Assembly (NCBI RefSeq): GCF_020181615.1
Contig: NZ_CP084029.1
Span: 2,858,420 to 2,922,419 of the forward strand
Source of the DNA: [Mycobacterium] crassicus
Lineage (GTDB): Bacteria > Actinomycetota > Actinomycetes > Mycobacteriales > Mycobacteriaceae
Length of the DNA stretch: 64,000 nucleotides
Direction of reading: 5' to 3'
The position numbers were made by a program, and so were the translations under genes. The notes beneath the pieces are model-generated. The model made no database searches and was not told the DNA's origin. It saw only the letters and a program-made list of their open reading frames with translations. Numbering within the stretch: the first letter of the stretch is position 1; every line of letters starts with the position of its first letter. Shown here in pieces: positions 31,802 through 41,142 of the stretch.

Positions 31802-33265
31802 ATGGCGACGACCGATTCGGCGACTGCTGCTCAATCTCTGCTGGCGCTTTACGGTGCTCTCGATCAAGCGGTCACCAGCACCGGTGATCCGGAAATCGAA
31901 GCCATCGTCGAGCGTTATCTTCCGGGCAGTACCGGAGCGAATGCCGGGTGGTACGAAGAATTGCTCGGATTCCTGAACCGGTCGAACGACCACGCGCCCG
32001 GCGGGGTGGAAGCACCGGCCGCGCGCGATCTGGGCGAGGCATTGACGGTACTGCGCAGCCAGGGGCCGACACCGGCGCAGTCCCGGCGGATGATGGACGC
32101 CGGCCAAGACGCTGCCGCCGACGCGCCACAGCCCGTGACGCTGACGGCGGTTCAGTTGTCCCGCATGGCTTATGCGATCGGCGCGCTGAGCCACCTACCC
32201 GGGTACTACCCGCCGAACCTGTGGGATGCAGCGTTCGCCCAGACCCTTGAGTTGGCCGGGCCCGGCAACGGAGAGCAACTACTCAACGTGCTGCGCCACG
32301 ATTTCGGTGGCCGCAACGACTGGCAGCAGGTGGTGCTGTCGGGCTTTCTGACCGCTGACGTCGCCGCCGTTCCGCAGTGCCACGCCAAGCCCAAGTGGGT
32401 GCGGGGCCGACTGTGCGTCGTGCTGACCACCGACTTTCCCAGCACGGAGGTGTCGCTGAATGAATTGAAGGATGTCATCGACCCGTTGAACTGGGCACGC
32501 TGCCTTCCGTTCTTCTGCGCGATGGACCCGATGCCGACCCGGCCGGACGGCTGGAGCCGGGTGCTCGAACACTTCAGCACGCTCTGCGGGATCGTCGCCA
32601 TGCCGCAGATGTTGACCCCGCTGAAGTACTGGAAAGGGCCGGGGGCGACCGCCCCGCAAACCAGCGCGTGGGTCGACTATGTGCTCGACGACGACCCGGC
32701 TCCCGGCGAGCACGGCGACGGCGCCATGGTGGTCGACGAGGGCTTCATCAGGATGACGTCGACGGTCGGCGATCCGGCGCTGCACGGTGTGCAGGTGCGC
32801 ACCAGGAAAGTGGTCGGCTTCCGCAACTTGGGCTGGTTCCCCACCGCCCTGCTCGCCTGCGCGTTGGGTTACGGCTACGAGGGAGTCCAGATACTGCTCG
32901 GCGGTGTGGCCAAGCGAGCCCAGGAAGGCCCGGCGGGCTGGACTGCGTGGAAACCGTCCACACCTGCGGCCGGCCAGCCGAACACCCCCGCCCCGCCGGG
33001 CAAGCCCGCCCCGCCCGGCAAGCCCGCCCCGCCAGCCCAACCCGACCCGACCCAGCAAGCCGTCACGCTGGCGATCGAGATGCTCAACGAGTGCATCGAC
33101 GAGATGTCGCAGCGCAGTGCTGCGTTGGCCGCCAAATGGGCGGGCGGCGTACCGCCGGTCGAGGAGTCGATCACGCTCGCCGCCGACCTGGCCGCCCGAC
33201 TGGCGACCGACCCGTGGCGCTACTGGCAGCGGATGCGCGCCCCGGCCAAAGGCGGCGGAGCGTGA
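31802..33265 (+). CDS. Unknown 487-residue protein with Pro-rich linker
   Basis: I recognise no family. Residues 1-375 look globular with several Trp/Tyr-rich stretches (SHLPGYYPPNLWDAAF, LPFFCAMDPMPTRPDGW) and one moderately hydrophobic patch (WFPTALLACALGYGYEGVQILL). A linker of APPGKP repeats lies at about residues 395-418, and a helical C-terminus follows. It has no signal peptide. GGAGG before the ATG at 31802 fixes the start; a GTG at 31700 would extend into the promoter. Its stop overlaps the next GTG by 4 bp. It may be a scaffold or an unusual enzyme of the cluster. Confidence 0.75.
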   Translation: MATTDSATAAQSLLALYGALDQAVTSTGDPEIEAIVERYLPGSTGANAGWYEELLGFLNRSNDHAPGGVEAPAARDLGEALTVLRSQGPTPAQSRRMMDAGQDAAADAPQPVTLTAVQLSRMAYAIGALSHLPGYYPPNLWDAAFAQTLELAGPGNGEQLLNVLRHDFGGRNDWQQVVLSGFLTADVAAVPQCHAKPKWVRGRLCVVLTTDFPSTEVSLNELKDVIDPLNWARCLPFFCAMDPMPTRPDGWSRVLEHFSTLCGIVAMPQMLTPLKYWKGPGATAPQTSAWVDYVLDDDPAPGEHGDGAMVVDEGFIRMTSTVGDPALHGVQVRTRKVVGFRNLGWFPTALLACALGYGYEGVQILLGGVAKRAQEGPAGWTAWKPSTPAAGQPNTPAPPGKPAPPGKPAPPAQPDPTQQAVTLAIEMLNECIDEMSQRSAALAAKWAGGVPPVEESITLAADLAARLATDPWRYWQRMRAPAKGGGA

Positions 33266-33768
33266 AGAACATCAACGAAAGCATGCAGCGGTACGCCGAG
33301 ACGTCGCGGCAGCTGGTGAATGAAGCCGGCTCCATCGCGCTCGACGCGGACCACCGGATCAACGAAGGCAGCTACGGCTCAGCGCAGTGGGCGCAGTCGG
33401 CCCGCCGGCTGGTCAACCTCGTGGTCACCGCCGGTTACGAGTTGTCCGGGGCCTTGATGTCGCAGTGCTACTCGCAGTGCGCCGACGACATCGAGCTGTC
33501 CGAGTTCCTCCAGGCCTCACCAGGCACCGGATGCGAACGGATGCTGTCGGTGGTCGCACCGTTCGTGGCCGAGGGATCGGCCTACACAATCCCGCCGCAG
33601 TCGCTGGTGTTGGTGCCGGGCGTGCTGCGTCCCTATGCCACCCGATTCCGGGTGGGGGTGCGCGGGCCGGACTACGTCAGCGGCACCTACCGCGGGCGGG
33701 TTCGGTTGACCGACCTGCCGGCCACCACCGGACAGGTCGACGAGATGAACGTCATCGTCAGCCTATGA
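33262..33768 (+). CDS. Unknown small protein, relative of the 31007-31687 product
   Basis: This 168-residue protein has an N-terminal helical part (NESMQRYAETSRQLVNEAGSI), a middle with four cysteines, and a β-rich C-terminus with RVGVRGPDYVSGTYRGRVRLTD. The GP-x5-YRG pattern near the end is shared with the divergent 226-residue protein, and both open with an amphipathic helix, so I infer a common family. It overlaps both neighbours by 4 bp (GTGA and ATGA). Function is unknown. Confidence 0.72.
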   Translation: MKNINESMQRYAETSRQLVNEAGSIALDADHRINEGSYGSAQWAQSARRLVNLVVTAGYELSGALMSQCYSQCADDIELSEFLQASPGTGCERMLSVVAPFVAEGSAYTIPPQSLVLVPGVLRPYATRFRVGVRGPDYVSGTYRGRVRLTDLPATTGQVDEMNVIVSL

Positions 33769-36700
33769 GCATCACCGACGACCCCGATGAGATCGACGAA
33801 CTGCTGGATCAGGCGATTCAAGCGGCGAACAGCGGCGACCGCGTCACCGCCAGTGCACTCGCCGAGCAGGTGCTCACCGTCGACACCGGCAATCAGGACG
33901 CCGAAGACCTGCTCTGTGCGCCGCTGGCCGGGTCCGGCGAACTACGTCGGCTGACAATACTTTTCGCCGATCTGGTGAACTCGACCGCATTGTCCACCCG
34001 CATCGAGCCGGAGATCTACCGCACGGTTATCGGCCGCTACCGCGAGCAGGTCGATGAGATCGTCAACCGCTATGAAGGCCACGTCTTCTCCACCAAGGGC
34101 GATGGGCTGCTCGCCGTGTTCGGCCATCCCAGCGCCCACGAGAACGATGTCCGGCGGGCGGTGCACGCCGGCCTCGACATCACCCGCGAGGTGGACCGGC
34201 TCAGCGAACGGGTGCGAGCACGATTCGGCTTCGACATCTCGGTGCGCGTCGGTGTGCATCGCGGCATGGTGTATCTCGATGTGGCACAGGACGACGTGTA
34301 CGGGCTGGGCGCCAACCTGGCCGCCCGGGTATCCGGACTGGCGCCGCCGGGAGGTGTTGTCGTGTCGGCGGCCGTCGCCCCGCTGGTGGCGGGCCACTTC
34401 GAACTCGAGGCCCAGACGGCCCAACCGGTCAAAGGCATCGACGAGCCGGTCGAACACTATCGAGTCGTCGAAGAACACATCGGCCGAGCGCGTGTCCCAC
34501 TCGGGACGTTGGTCGGCCGCGAACGCGAGCTGACACACCTGCATGACTCCTGGGGCCACGCTCGGCGCAGCGCACTGAGGGTTCCGGGCGTCTGCTTCAC
34601 CGGCGAGGCGGGCATGGGCAAGAGCCGCTTGGCCACTGCCGCAGCGGATCTGGCCGAGCAGTCCGGCAGGCCGGTGCTCGCCCTGATCGGATCGCCGTTT
34701 CACACCGACGCCGGCCTTCATCCCGTTCGCACCCTGCTGGAACAGCGGGCCGGGATCGAACGGACCACCGAGCACTCCGACCGGCTGCGCCTGCTCGAAG
34801 GCGAGGTAGCCGCGCGCGGGCTCGATCCGGTCACCACGGTGCCACTGCTGGCGGCCGCGTTGGAGATACCGGCCGAAGGTGGCTATCAGCCGACGCGCAC
34901 CGAGGGCGCCAAGCTCTACCGGCAGATCATCGAGGCCGTCGTCGACTATCTGCTCGCCTGCGCCGGCGGGGGTCCGGCGGTACTGCTGGCCGAGGACCTG
35001 CAGTGGTTCGACGCATCGACGCGCGACGTGGTCGAGTCGCTGCTTGCAGCCGACCCCGGAACGCTGCTGGTGGTGTTGACCGCTCGCGAACCCAGCTCAA
35101 TGCCGGATCTCCCCCAGCTCAAGGTGTTCGAGCTCGCGCCGTTGACCGCGGCTCAGACCGACGAGTTGATCACCACGTTGGATCCCACCCTTTCCGACGC
35201 CGAACGCGCCGACGTGCAGAGGCGCTGCGACGGCGTGCCCCTCTACATCGAAGAGGTGGTCGCCAAGCTGCATCAGCAGCCCACCGACTCCGCGGAGTGG
35301 GCTCGGGTCCCCGACGCCCTGTATGAGTCGTTGTTCTCCCGGCTTCGGGCCAGCCGCAACACGATTCAGGTCGTCGAGGCCGCCGCCACCATCGGCCGAG
35401 AGTTCGACCGCACCATGCTGTCCGGCGTCCTCGACATGACGGACTCCGACATCGAGGACGCCGTGCGGGCCTTGGTGACCGTACGGGTCTTCCAGCCGAC
35501 GACGAAGGACCGCTGGCGATTCCGGCATGAGCTGCTCCGCGAGGTCGCCTACGAGCTACCGCCCCCCAGCGACCGGCGCCGACTGCACGGCCGGGTCGCC
35601 GACACCCTCGTCGGCGACTCCGACAATCCCGACTGGCATCTGGTCGCCCTGCACTATCGGGTGGCCGAACGATTCGAGGCCGCCGCCGATGCCCACCAGA
35701 AGGCCGCGTACGACGCTCGGCAACGCGGCGCCCTCAACGAGGCCTGCGCCTGCCTCACCCAGGCCATCGAACAGCTGCGACGAGCCCCGACCGGACCGTC
35801 ACGTGATCGCCTCGAAGTCCTGTTCCGGCTGCGACGCGGTTTCCTCACCGCCGCGGTGCAGGGAACGTCCAGCAAAAAGGCCGCCAAGGACTTCGAATCC
35901 TGTCTGAAGCTCGGCGCCACCGATCCGCGCCAGGAAGGCTTCCTGTCGACGATGACGGCGCTGTGGGCCTACTACCTGCCCCGGGGCGACCTGCGCCGCG
36001 CGCTGCGGGTCACCGAATACGCCAGATCGAAGCAACCCAACGAGCAGAGATGGTTCGGGCCGACGAATGCCGCCGCGTTCGGCATGGTCGCCTGGTTTCT
36101 GGGCGACTTCGGCAGGGCCCGAGCACTGCTGGAGGAAGCCGTCGCGGCGATGAATGCCGCACAACTGCCCGATTTCGAATCCCTGTGGTTCATCCCCAGC
36201 GATGCGCTTGCCTCGATGCACATGCACCTGGCGATGGCACGATACGTCCAGGGCGATCTGGCCGGCGCCGAGGATCAGTTCACCGAAACGGTCCGGCGGG
36301 CAAAAGATATCGGATTCCCGCAGGGGCCGTTCAGCCACTGCTATCAACGATTCACCGAGATCTTCATGTGCACCGAGGCCGGCCTGCTCGATCGCGCCGG
36401 GGAAGTGGTGACGGCACTGGGTGCACAGGCCGAGCGGCACGGCTTCGAGTACTGGACGATGATCGCCACCACCATGCGCGGTGTCGTCGACGCGTTGTCG
36501 GCGCTGTCGGGCCAGGACACCACTCCGGACCGACTGGCGCCCCACATCGCGACGATGACCGAGATCGGGGCAGCGCTGCGGGCGGCTGAGGTGAAACTGT
36601 TCTCCACCTACTACGACGGAGTGCTCGCGCAGCTGCTGATCGCTGCCGGCGACACCGAGCGGGCCCGCGAATGCCTCGACGGCGCACTGGCATTGGCCGA

Positions 36701-36968
36701 CGAGACCGCGGTGAACTTCTACCGCGCCGAGCTGCTGCGGCTGCGCGCACACACCACCGACGACACCGAGGCCCGCGACGCCGATCTGCGCCGCGCCAGT
36801 AACACGGCGCGCGGGCAGGCGGCGTACATCTACGCACTGCGGGCGGCGATGGATGCGGTGGACCTGCAGGGCGAATCCGCACGGGGACTGCTGGCTGAAG
36901 CGGTGGCATGCTTTCCCGACGACAGCGGCTGGCCACAGCTGGATCGAGCCAGAACGCTGCTCGGGTGA
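33765..36968 (+). CDS. Class III adenylate cyclase-ATPase-repeat signalling protein
   Basis: This 1067-residue cytoplasmic protein has three modules. A class III cyclase domain (about residues 60-240) keeps both metal Asp residues (LFADLVNST, KGDGLL), the purine Lys and Asp (STKGDG, DDVYG) and the Asn-Arg pair (GANLAARVSG), so it is predicted active on ATP. A STAND/AAA-type ATPase follows, with Walker A GEAGMGKS (about 285) and Walker B VLLAEDLQWF (about 405). The rest is TPR-like helical repeat. It lacks the LuxR domain of some mycobacterial relatives. It overlaps both neighbours by 4 bp, so it is built into the cluster, perhaps as its sensor. Confidence 0.88.
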   Translation: MSITDDPDEIDELLDQAIQAANSGDRVTASALAEQVLTVDTGNQDAEDLLCAPLAGSGELRRLTILFADLVNSTALSTRIEPEIYRTVIGRYREQVDEIVNRYEGHVFSTKGDGLLAVFGHPSAHENDVRRAVHAGLDITREVDRLSERVRARFGFDISVRVGVHRGMVYLDVAQDDVYGLGANLAARVSGLAPPGGVVVSAAVAPLVAGHFELEAQTAQPVKGIDEPVEHYRVVEEHIGRARVPLGTLVGRERELTHLHDSWGHARRSALRVPGVCFTGEAGMGKSRLATAAADLAEQSGRPVLALIGSPFHTDAGLHPVRTLLEQRAGIERTTEHSDRLRLLEGEVAARGLDPVTTVPLLAAALEIPAEGGYQPTRTEGAKLYRQIIEAVVDYLLACAGGGPAVLLAEDLQWFDASTRDVVESLLAADPGTLLVVLTAREPSSMPDLPQLKVFELAPLTAAQTDELITTLDPTLSDAERADVQRRCDGVPLYIEEVVAKLHQQPTDSAEWARVPDALYESLFSRLRASRNTIQVVEAAATIGREFDRTMLSGVLDMTDSDIEDAVRALVTVRVFQPTTKDRWRFRHELLREVAYELPPPSDRRRLHGRVADTLVGDSDNPDWHLVALHYRVAERFEAAADAHQKAAYDARQRGALNEACACLTQAIEQLRRAPTGPSRDRLEVLFRLRRGFLTAAVQGTSSKKAAKDFESCLKLGATDPRQEGFLSTMTALWAYYLPRGDLRRALRVTEYARSKQPNEQRWFGPTNAAAFGMVAWFLGDFGRARALLEEAVAAMNAAQLPDFESLWFIPSDALASMHMHLAMARYVQGDLAGAEDQFTETVRRAKDIGFPQGPFSHCYQRFTEIFMCTEAGLLDRAGEVVTALGAQAERHGFEYWTMIATTMRGVVDALSALSGQDTTPDRLAPHIATMTEIGAALRAAEVKLFSTYYDGVLAQLLIAAGDTERARECLDGALALADETAVNFYRAELLRLRAHTTDDTEARDADLRRASNTARGQAAYIYALRAAMDAVDLQGESARGLLAEAVACFPDDSGWPQLDRARTLLG

Positions 36969-39043
36969 ACCGGCCGGGTGGCAAAGTGGCCATCCTCGGC
37001 GGCGGCATGGCCGGGTTGAGCGCCGCCTGGCGGCTGAGCGAACCCGGTTGGCGCGACCGCTTCGAATCCATCACCGTCTATCAACGCGGCTGGCGCCTCG
37101 GCGGCAAGGGCGCTTCCAGCCGCGGCCGGTACGGACGCATCGAGGAGCACGGCCTGCACATCTGGCTGGGCTCCTACCAAAACGCCTTCGCCCTGCTTCG
37201 CGAGTGCTACACCGAACTCGACCGTGCCACAACCGATCCGGCAGCACCGATCATCACCTGGGACCAGGCGCTGATTCCGGCGGATAACGTGGGGCTGGCC
37301 GACCGGCTCGGCAGCGACTGGTTGATCTGGCTGGGCAGCTTCACCCGGACCGACGGGCTGCCCGGCGATCCCGGCGGCGCCGGTCTGGAGATGACCGTGG
37401 TGGAATTCACCGTGCGGGCACTGCGACTGGTGCGCGACTTCGCCGAATCCCTGCGCGGCACAGTCCAAGCCGGGATCACGCTGTCCACCCGCCCCGACCC
37501 GCCGCAAACCGAGCGATGGATCGTCGCGGTCACCGACGCGGCGATGGCCGCGCTGCTCACGCTGGCGAATCCGCAGGCGGCCCGCGCCGGCCTACCCGCA
37601 GTGATCGACGATGCACTGCGGGCGGTGCGGTCCGCGCTGGACTGCGAGCGACGGCCCGATCACCGGCGGTCCTGGCTGCTGCTGTCACTGATGACCGCGG
37701 TGATCCGGGGAATTCTGGCCGACCACCTGGTCACCGATCCGCGCGGTATGCGGGCGATCAACGACGAAGACTTCAACGACTGGATCCTGCGCCACGGCGC
37801 GCACCCCGATGTCACCGAGTTCGCACTGGTGCGCGGCATGTACGACCTGGTCTTCGGGTACCGCGACGGCGACCCCGACCAGCCGGCGTTCGCCGCCGGA
37901 CTGGCGGTCTTCCTCACCGGGCAGGTGCTGTTCGGCTATCAGGGAGCAATCTTCTGGAAGATGACCGCCGGGATGGGCGACGTCGTCATCGCCCCGCTGT
38001 ACCAGGCGCTGCGGCGGCGCGGTGTCACGTTCGAGTTCTTCCACCGCCTCGAGTCCCTGCAACTGGACACCCAGCGATTGGCGGTCGACACGATCACCGT
38101 CGCCCGGCAGATGCGCCTTGCCGACGACCGCACCCAATACGAGCCGTTGACCACGGTGCGCGGACTGCCGGTGTTCCCCAGCACGCCGCTGACCGCCCAG
38201 CTCGCCGCACCTGAACAGATTCCCCCCGGCGGTTGGCATGCCCTGGAAACGCATTGGTCGGACCACACCGACGCCGAATCCCGGGTGCTGCGCCGAGGTG
38301 TCGACTTCGACCATGTAATCCTGGCCGTCTCCCTGCGCATGTTGCCGGTGGTGGCCGCCGAGCTGATCGAGGACCGGCCGGAGTGGCGGCGGATGACCAC
38401 GGAGGTGCGCACCGTCGCCACTGCGGCCTTCCAGATCTGGTTACACCCCGATGAACCGACACTGGGCTGGACCGATCCCGGCGTGACGCTCAGCGCGTAT
38501 CTGCCCCCGTTCGAGACCTGGGCGTCCATGCCGCAGACACTGTGGGCCGAGGATTGGCCCGAGCAGGATCGCCCCGGCACGGTGGCCTACTTCTGCGGCA
38601 CCCTGGACGCGGCCTGGCCCACCGACGAACGCGGCCCGGGTTATCTGCACCGACACCGGCAGCAGGTCCACCGGCAGATCACCCACCACCTCGACCATCA
38701 CCTGCACCGGTTCTTTCCCGGCGCGGCCGGTGAGTGCGGTTTCGACTGGCGGCTGCTCAGCGGCGCCGACGGCGAAACCGGCCGCGCCGCACTTGATACC
38801 CAGCACATCAGCGTCAACGTCGATCCCTCGGACCGGTACGTGCAGTCCATTCCGGGCTCCGACCGCTACCGGTTGCGCGCCGACGAGAGCGGTTACGACA
38901 ACCTGGTTCTGGCGGGCGACTGGACCGACTCGGGAATGAACGCCGGGTGCATCGAGGCGGCCGTCATGTCCGGCCTGCAGGCCGCGAACGCCGTGGCGGG
39001 CCGGCACCGCTACCACCGCCTTCGCGGCTTGTACCTGCCGTGA
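36965..39043 (+). CDS. FAD-dependent, phytoene-desaturase-like oxidoreductase
   Basis: This 692-residue flavoenzyme has an N-terminal dinucleotide site (VAILGGGMAGLSAAWRL) with a following RxGxRLGGKG-like segment, and a C-terminal FAD motif (NLVLAGDWTDSGMNAGCIEAAVMSG). Both are typical of phytoene desaturases, amine oxidases and hydroxysqualene dehydroxylase (HpnE). At nearly 700 residues it is about 200 longer than those, with extra sequence between roughly residues 110 and 330. It starts with a GTG overlapping the cyclase gene. With the prenyl synthase in the cluster, an isoprenoid substrate is likely but inferred. Confidence 0.85.
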   Translation: MNRPGGKVAILGGGMAGLSAAWRLSEPGWRDRFESITVYQRGWRLGGKGASSRGRYGRIEEHGLHIWLGSYQNAFALLRECYTELDRATTDPAAPIITWDQALIPADNVGLADRLGSDWLIWLGSFTRTDGLPGDPGGAGLEMTVVEFTVRALRLVRDFAESLRGTVQAGITLSTRPDPPQTERWIVAVTDAAMAALLTLANPQAARAGLPAVIDDALRAVRSALDCERRPDHRRSWLLLSLMTAVIRGILADHLVTDPRGMRAINDEDFNDWILRHGAHPDVTEFALVRGMYDLVFGYRDGDPDQPAFAAGLAVFLTGQVLFGYQGAIFWKMTAGMGDVVIAPLYQALRRRGVTFEFFHRLESLQLDTQRLAVDTITVARQMRLADDRTQYEPLTTVRGLPVFPSTPLTAQLAAPEQIPPGGWHALETHWSDHTDAESRVLRRGVDFDHVILAVSLRMLPVVAAELIEDRPEWRRMTTEVRTVATAAFQIWLHPDEPTLGWTDPGVTLSAYLPPFETWASMPQTLWAEDWPEQDRPGTVAYFCGTLDAAWPTDERGPGYLHRHRQQVHRQITHHLDHHLHRFFPGAAGECGFDWRLLSGADGETGRAALDTQHISVNVDPSDRYVQSIPGSDRYRLRADESGYDNLVLAGDWTDSGMNAGCIEAAVMSGLQAANAVAGRHRYHRLRGLYLP

Positions 39044-39046
39044 GCC

Positions 39047-39757
39047 TCAGCCGTTGGGCACCTTCGCGGCGATCTGCCCGGCGATGACGACGGAGGTGTC
39101 CTTCGGATCCGCGCTGCAGGTGTTCACGTCGACCACGACGTTGTTGACCGCGGTCAGGGCACGCCCGCAGGCCCAGCTGACATCGTTGCCGGCATTGTCC
39201 TGTGTCGCAACGGTGCTCAACATGCCGTCGGCGTTGGTGATCGGTCCGGCGGTCCAGGTCGTGCCACTCTGGATATGGGTGTACGCGTGGCAGGCCGGCC
39301 ACTGCTGGGCGGCCGCGGCGAAGAACTCGGCGGCCCGCTCGGCCGAGGGAAAGGCGACCACGACCTGGTCGACGTAGTGCTCGAAGTTATCGCCCTCGCT
39401 GAGCGCCTGCTCACGCACCCCGGTGTAGCCGGTGTCCGCGTACACCAGTTCCTGTCCCGCGCCGTCGACGGCCAGGCATTCGTGTGGCTCCATCGTGGCG
39501 CTGTCGTCCGCCAGTGCGGTGTGCGTTCGGGTGACGGCCATGTCGGTCGCCGCCATGATCGGGTTGATCTGCTCGGCGGTGAGCAGCAGCGCGCGCAGGC
39601 CGTCCTCGGCGACGAGTGCTACCGCGCGAGCAGTCGTCGTCGGTGTGGTGGCGGCCGGTATGAGGACACCCCCCGGACGGCCGCACCCCGCGACAAGCGC
39701 ACAAGCCACAACAGCGAAACCCAACGACACCCAACCCCGCACCCGACCACACCCCAT
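39047..39757 (-). CDS. Lipoprotein with PknH-type sensor domain
   Basis: This 236-residue secreted lipoprotein has the lipobox ALVAGC (Cys25). After a Thr-rich linker comes a PknH-like extracellular sensor domain with four cysteines (HECLA, PACHA, WACGR, NTCSA) that fit two disulfides, and the motif AFPSAERAAEFFAAAAQQW. Such domains occur free in several mycobacterial lipoproteins and may bind a small ligand. It is convergent with the FAD oxidoreductase gene with 3 bp between stops and is probably not part of that cluster. Confidence 0.88.
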   Translation of the reverse strand: MGCGRVRGWVSLGFAVVACALVAGCGRPGGVLIPAATTPTTTARAVALVAEDGLRALLLTAEQINPIMAATDMAVTRTHTALADDSATMEPHECLAVDGAGQELVYADTGYTGVREQALSEGDNFEHYVDQVVVAFPSAERAAEFFAAAAQQWPACHAYTHIQSGTTWTAGPITNADGMLSTVATQDNAGNDVSWACGRALTAVNNVVVDVNTCSADPKDTSVVIAGQIAAKVPNG

Positions 39758-39909
39758 ATTGCCCCGACCCAGGGATCCGTGCGCCAGTCCACAACGTCAC
39801 CGACCAGATAAGAACCGTCGATAACTTTACCGAAAATCGCCCCGGTTGCAGTTGATCATGAACACCCGGTGTTGATCGACGACGCGTTCGCGGTGCTGGG
39901 CGTAACCGA

Positions 39910-41142
39910 TTAGGCCGTCCCCGGACGCCGCAGCTCCCCCATCAGGTCCCCGCGCCTCCCCAGGCTGACGCCGCCCAGCCCCAACCAGGACGCCATCGAA
40001 TCCAGCTCGCCGGCCAGCGCCGCGGCTACCCGGGCCCGGTCCCGGCCCCGCTCGACGAACGCCCCGAGGACGTGCAGCGCGCCACGCTGCCGGTCGGCTT
40101 TGAGGTCGACCCGCCCGACCAGCTCACCGTCCAGCAGGAACGGCCACACGTAGTAGCCGTATTTCCGCCGCGCTTCGGGCGTGTAGATCTCGATGCGGTA
40201 GTGAAAGCCGAACAGCCGCTGCACCCGGGGACGGAAGAAGATGAGCGGGTCGAACGGACAGAGCAGCGCGGTGCCACGGTCGGTCCGCGGAGTCGCCTGT
40301 CCGGCCCGCAGATACGCCGGGGCGCCCCAGTCGGCCACCGCTACCGGCTCCAGCTCACCTGCGGCGACCAGCGCCGCGATCGCCGGTCTGGTCTGGGCCG
40401 CCGACAGCCGGAAGTAGTCACGCAGGTCGGCCTCGGTGGCCACCCCCAGCGCTCCCGCTGCCCGCAGTACCAGCTCGCGCACCGCCTCGTCGTCGTCGAC
40501 CTCGCGGTCCAACACCGGCGCCGGGAGCACGTTCTCCACCAGGTCGTAGTGCCGGGCGAACCCGACCCGGGTGGCGGTGGTCAGTACCCCGGCGGCGAAC
40601 AACGCCTCGGCGACCCACTTGGTGTCGCTGCGGTTCCACCAGGTTCCCCTACCGCGGGTGGGCTTGGCGGCCAGGTGGTCCTCGATCTGCCCGGCCGTAC
40701 TCGGGCCCAACTCGGCGATCGCGGCGACGATACCCTCGGCCAGCGCGGGGTTGGGTCGTACGTTGCCCCATCGGCCGTGGGTGTATTGCCGCATTCGCCA
40801 GCGCATCAGGGGCCAGTCGTCGACGGCCATCAGCGCCGCCTCGTGCGCCCAGTATTCGACCAGCAGCCGCGGGGAACGCGGACTGTGGCTCCACGCGGCT
40901 CGGTCCAGCACGCTGCGGTCATACGGACCCAGCCTGCTGAACACCGGGGCGTAGTGGGCGCGCACCGCCACCGACACCGAGTCCATCTGCAGGACCTGGA
41001 TGCGCGACACCAGCCGTTTGAGGTGAGCGCGGGTGATCGCACTCCCCTGCTCAAGTGGCTTGGTACCGGTGAATCCCTGTGCGGCAACGGCGATCCGGCG
41101 CGCCTGCAAAGCCGTGAGCCGAGCGCGGGACGCAGCCGTCAC
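39910..41142 (-). CDS. AlkX/YcaQ-type DNA glycosylase
   Basis: This 410-residue HTH_42 (winged-helix) superfamily protein is related to E. coli YcaQ and Streptomyces AlkZ, which remove bulky or crosslinked purine adducts. The catalytic Q-x-D motif is visible in VLQMDSVSV, pointing to the YcaQ (AlkX) rather than the AlkZ branch. Later segments [19 protein letters not shown] and [25 protein letters not shown] are family signatures. The GTG overlaps the dfrA stop, forming a thyA-dfrA-alkX operon. Confidence 0.88.
   Translation of the reverse strand: MTAASRARLTALQARRIAVAAQGFTGTKPLEQGSAITRAHLKRLVSRIQVLQMDSVSVAVRAHYAPVFSRLGPYDRSVLDRAAWSHSPRSPRLLVEYWAHEAALMAVDDWPLMRWRMRQYTHGRWGNVRPNPALAEGIVAAIAELGPSTAGQIEDHLAAKPTRGRGTWWNRSDTKWVAEALFAAGVLTTATRVGFARHYDLVENVLPAPVLDREVDDDEAVRELVLRAAGALGVATEADLRDYFRLSAAQTRPAIAALVAAGELEPVAVADWGAPAYLRAGQATPRTDRGTALLCPFDPLIFFRPRVQRLFGFHYRIEIYTPEARRKYGYYVWPFLLDGELVGRVDLKADRQRGALHVLGAFVERGRDRARVAAALAGELDSMASWLGLGGVSLGRRGDLMGELRRPGTA

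Noticed and set aside
33765..36968. Anti-phage signalling system (cyclase plus STAND ATPase)
   Set aside because: No effector nuclease, membrane pore or protease is encoded beside it; the neighbours are a prenyl synthase and a desaturase-like enzyme, so biosynthesis fits better.
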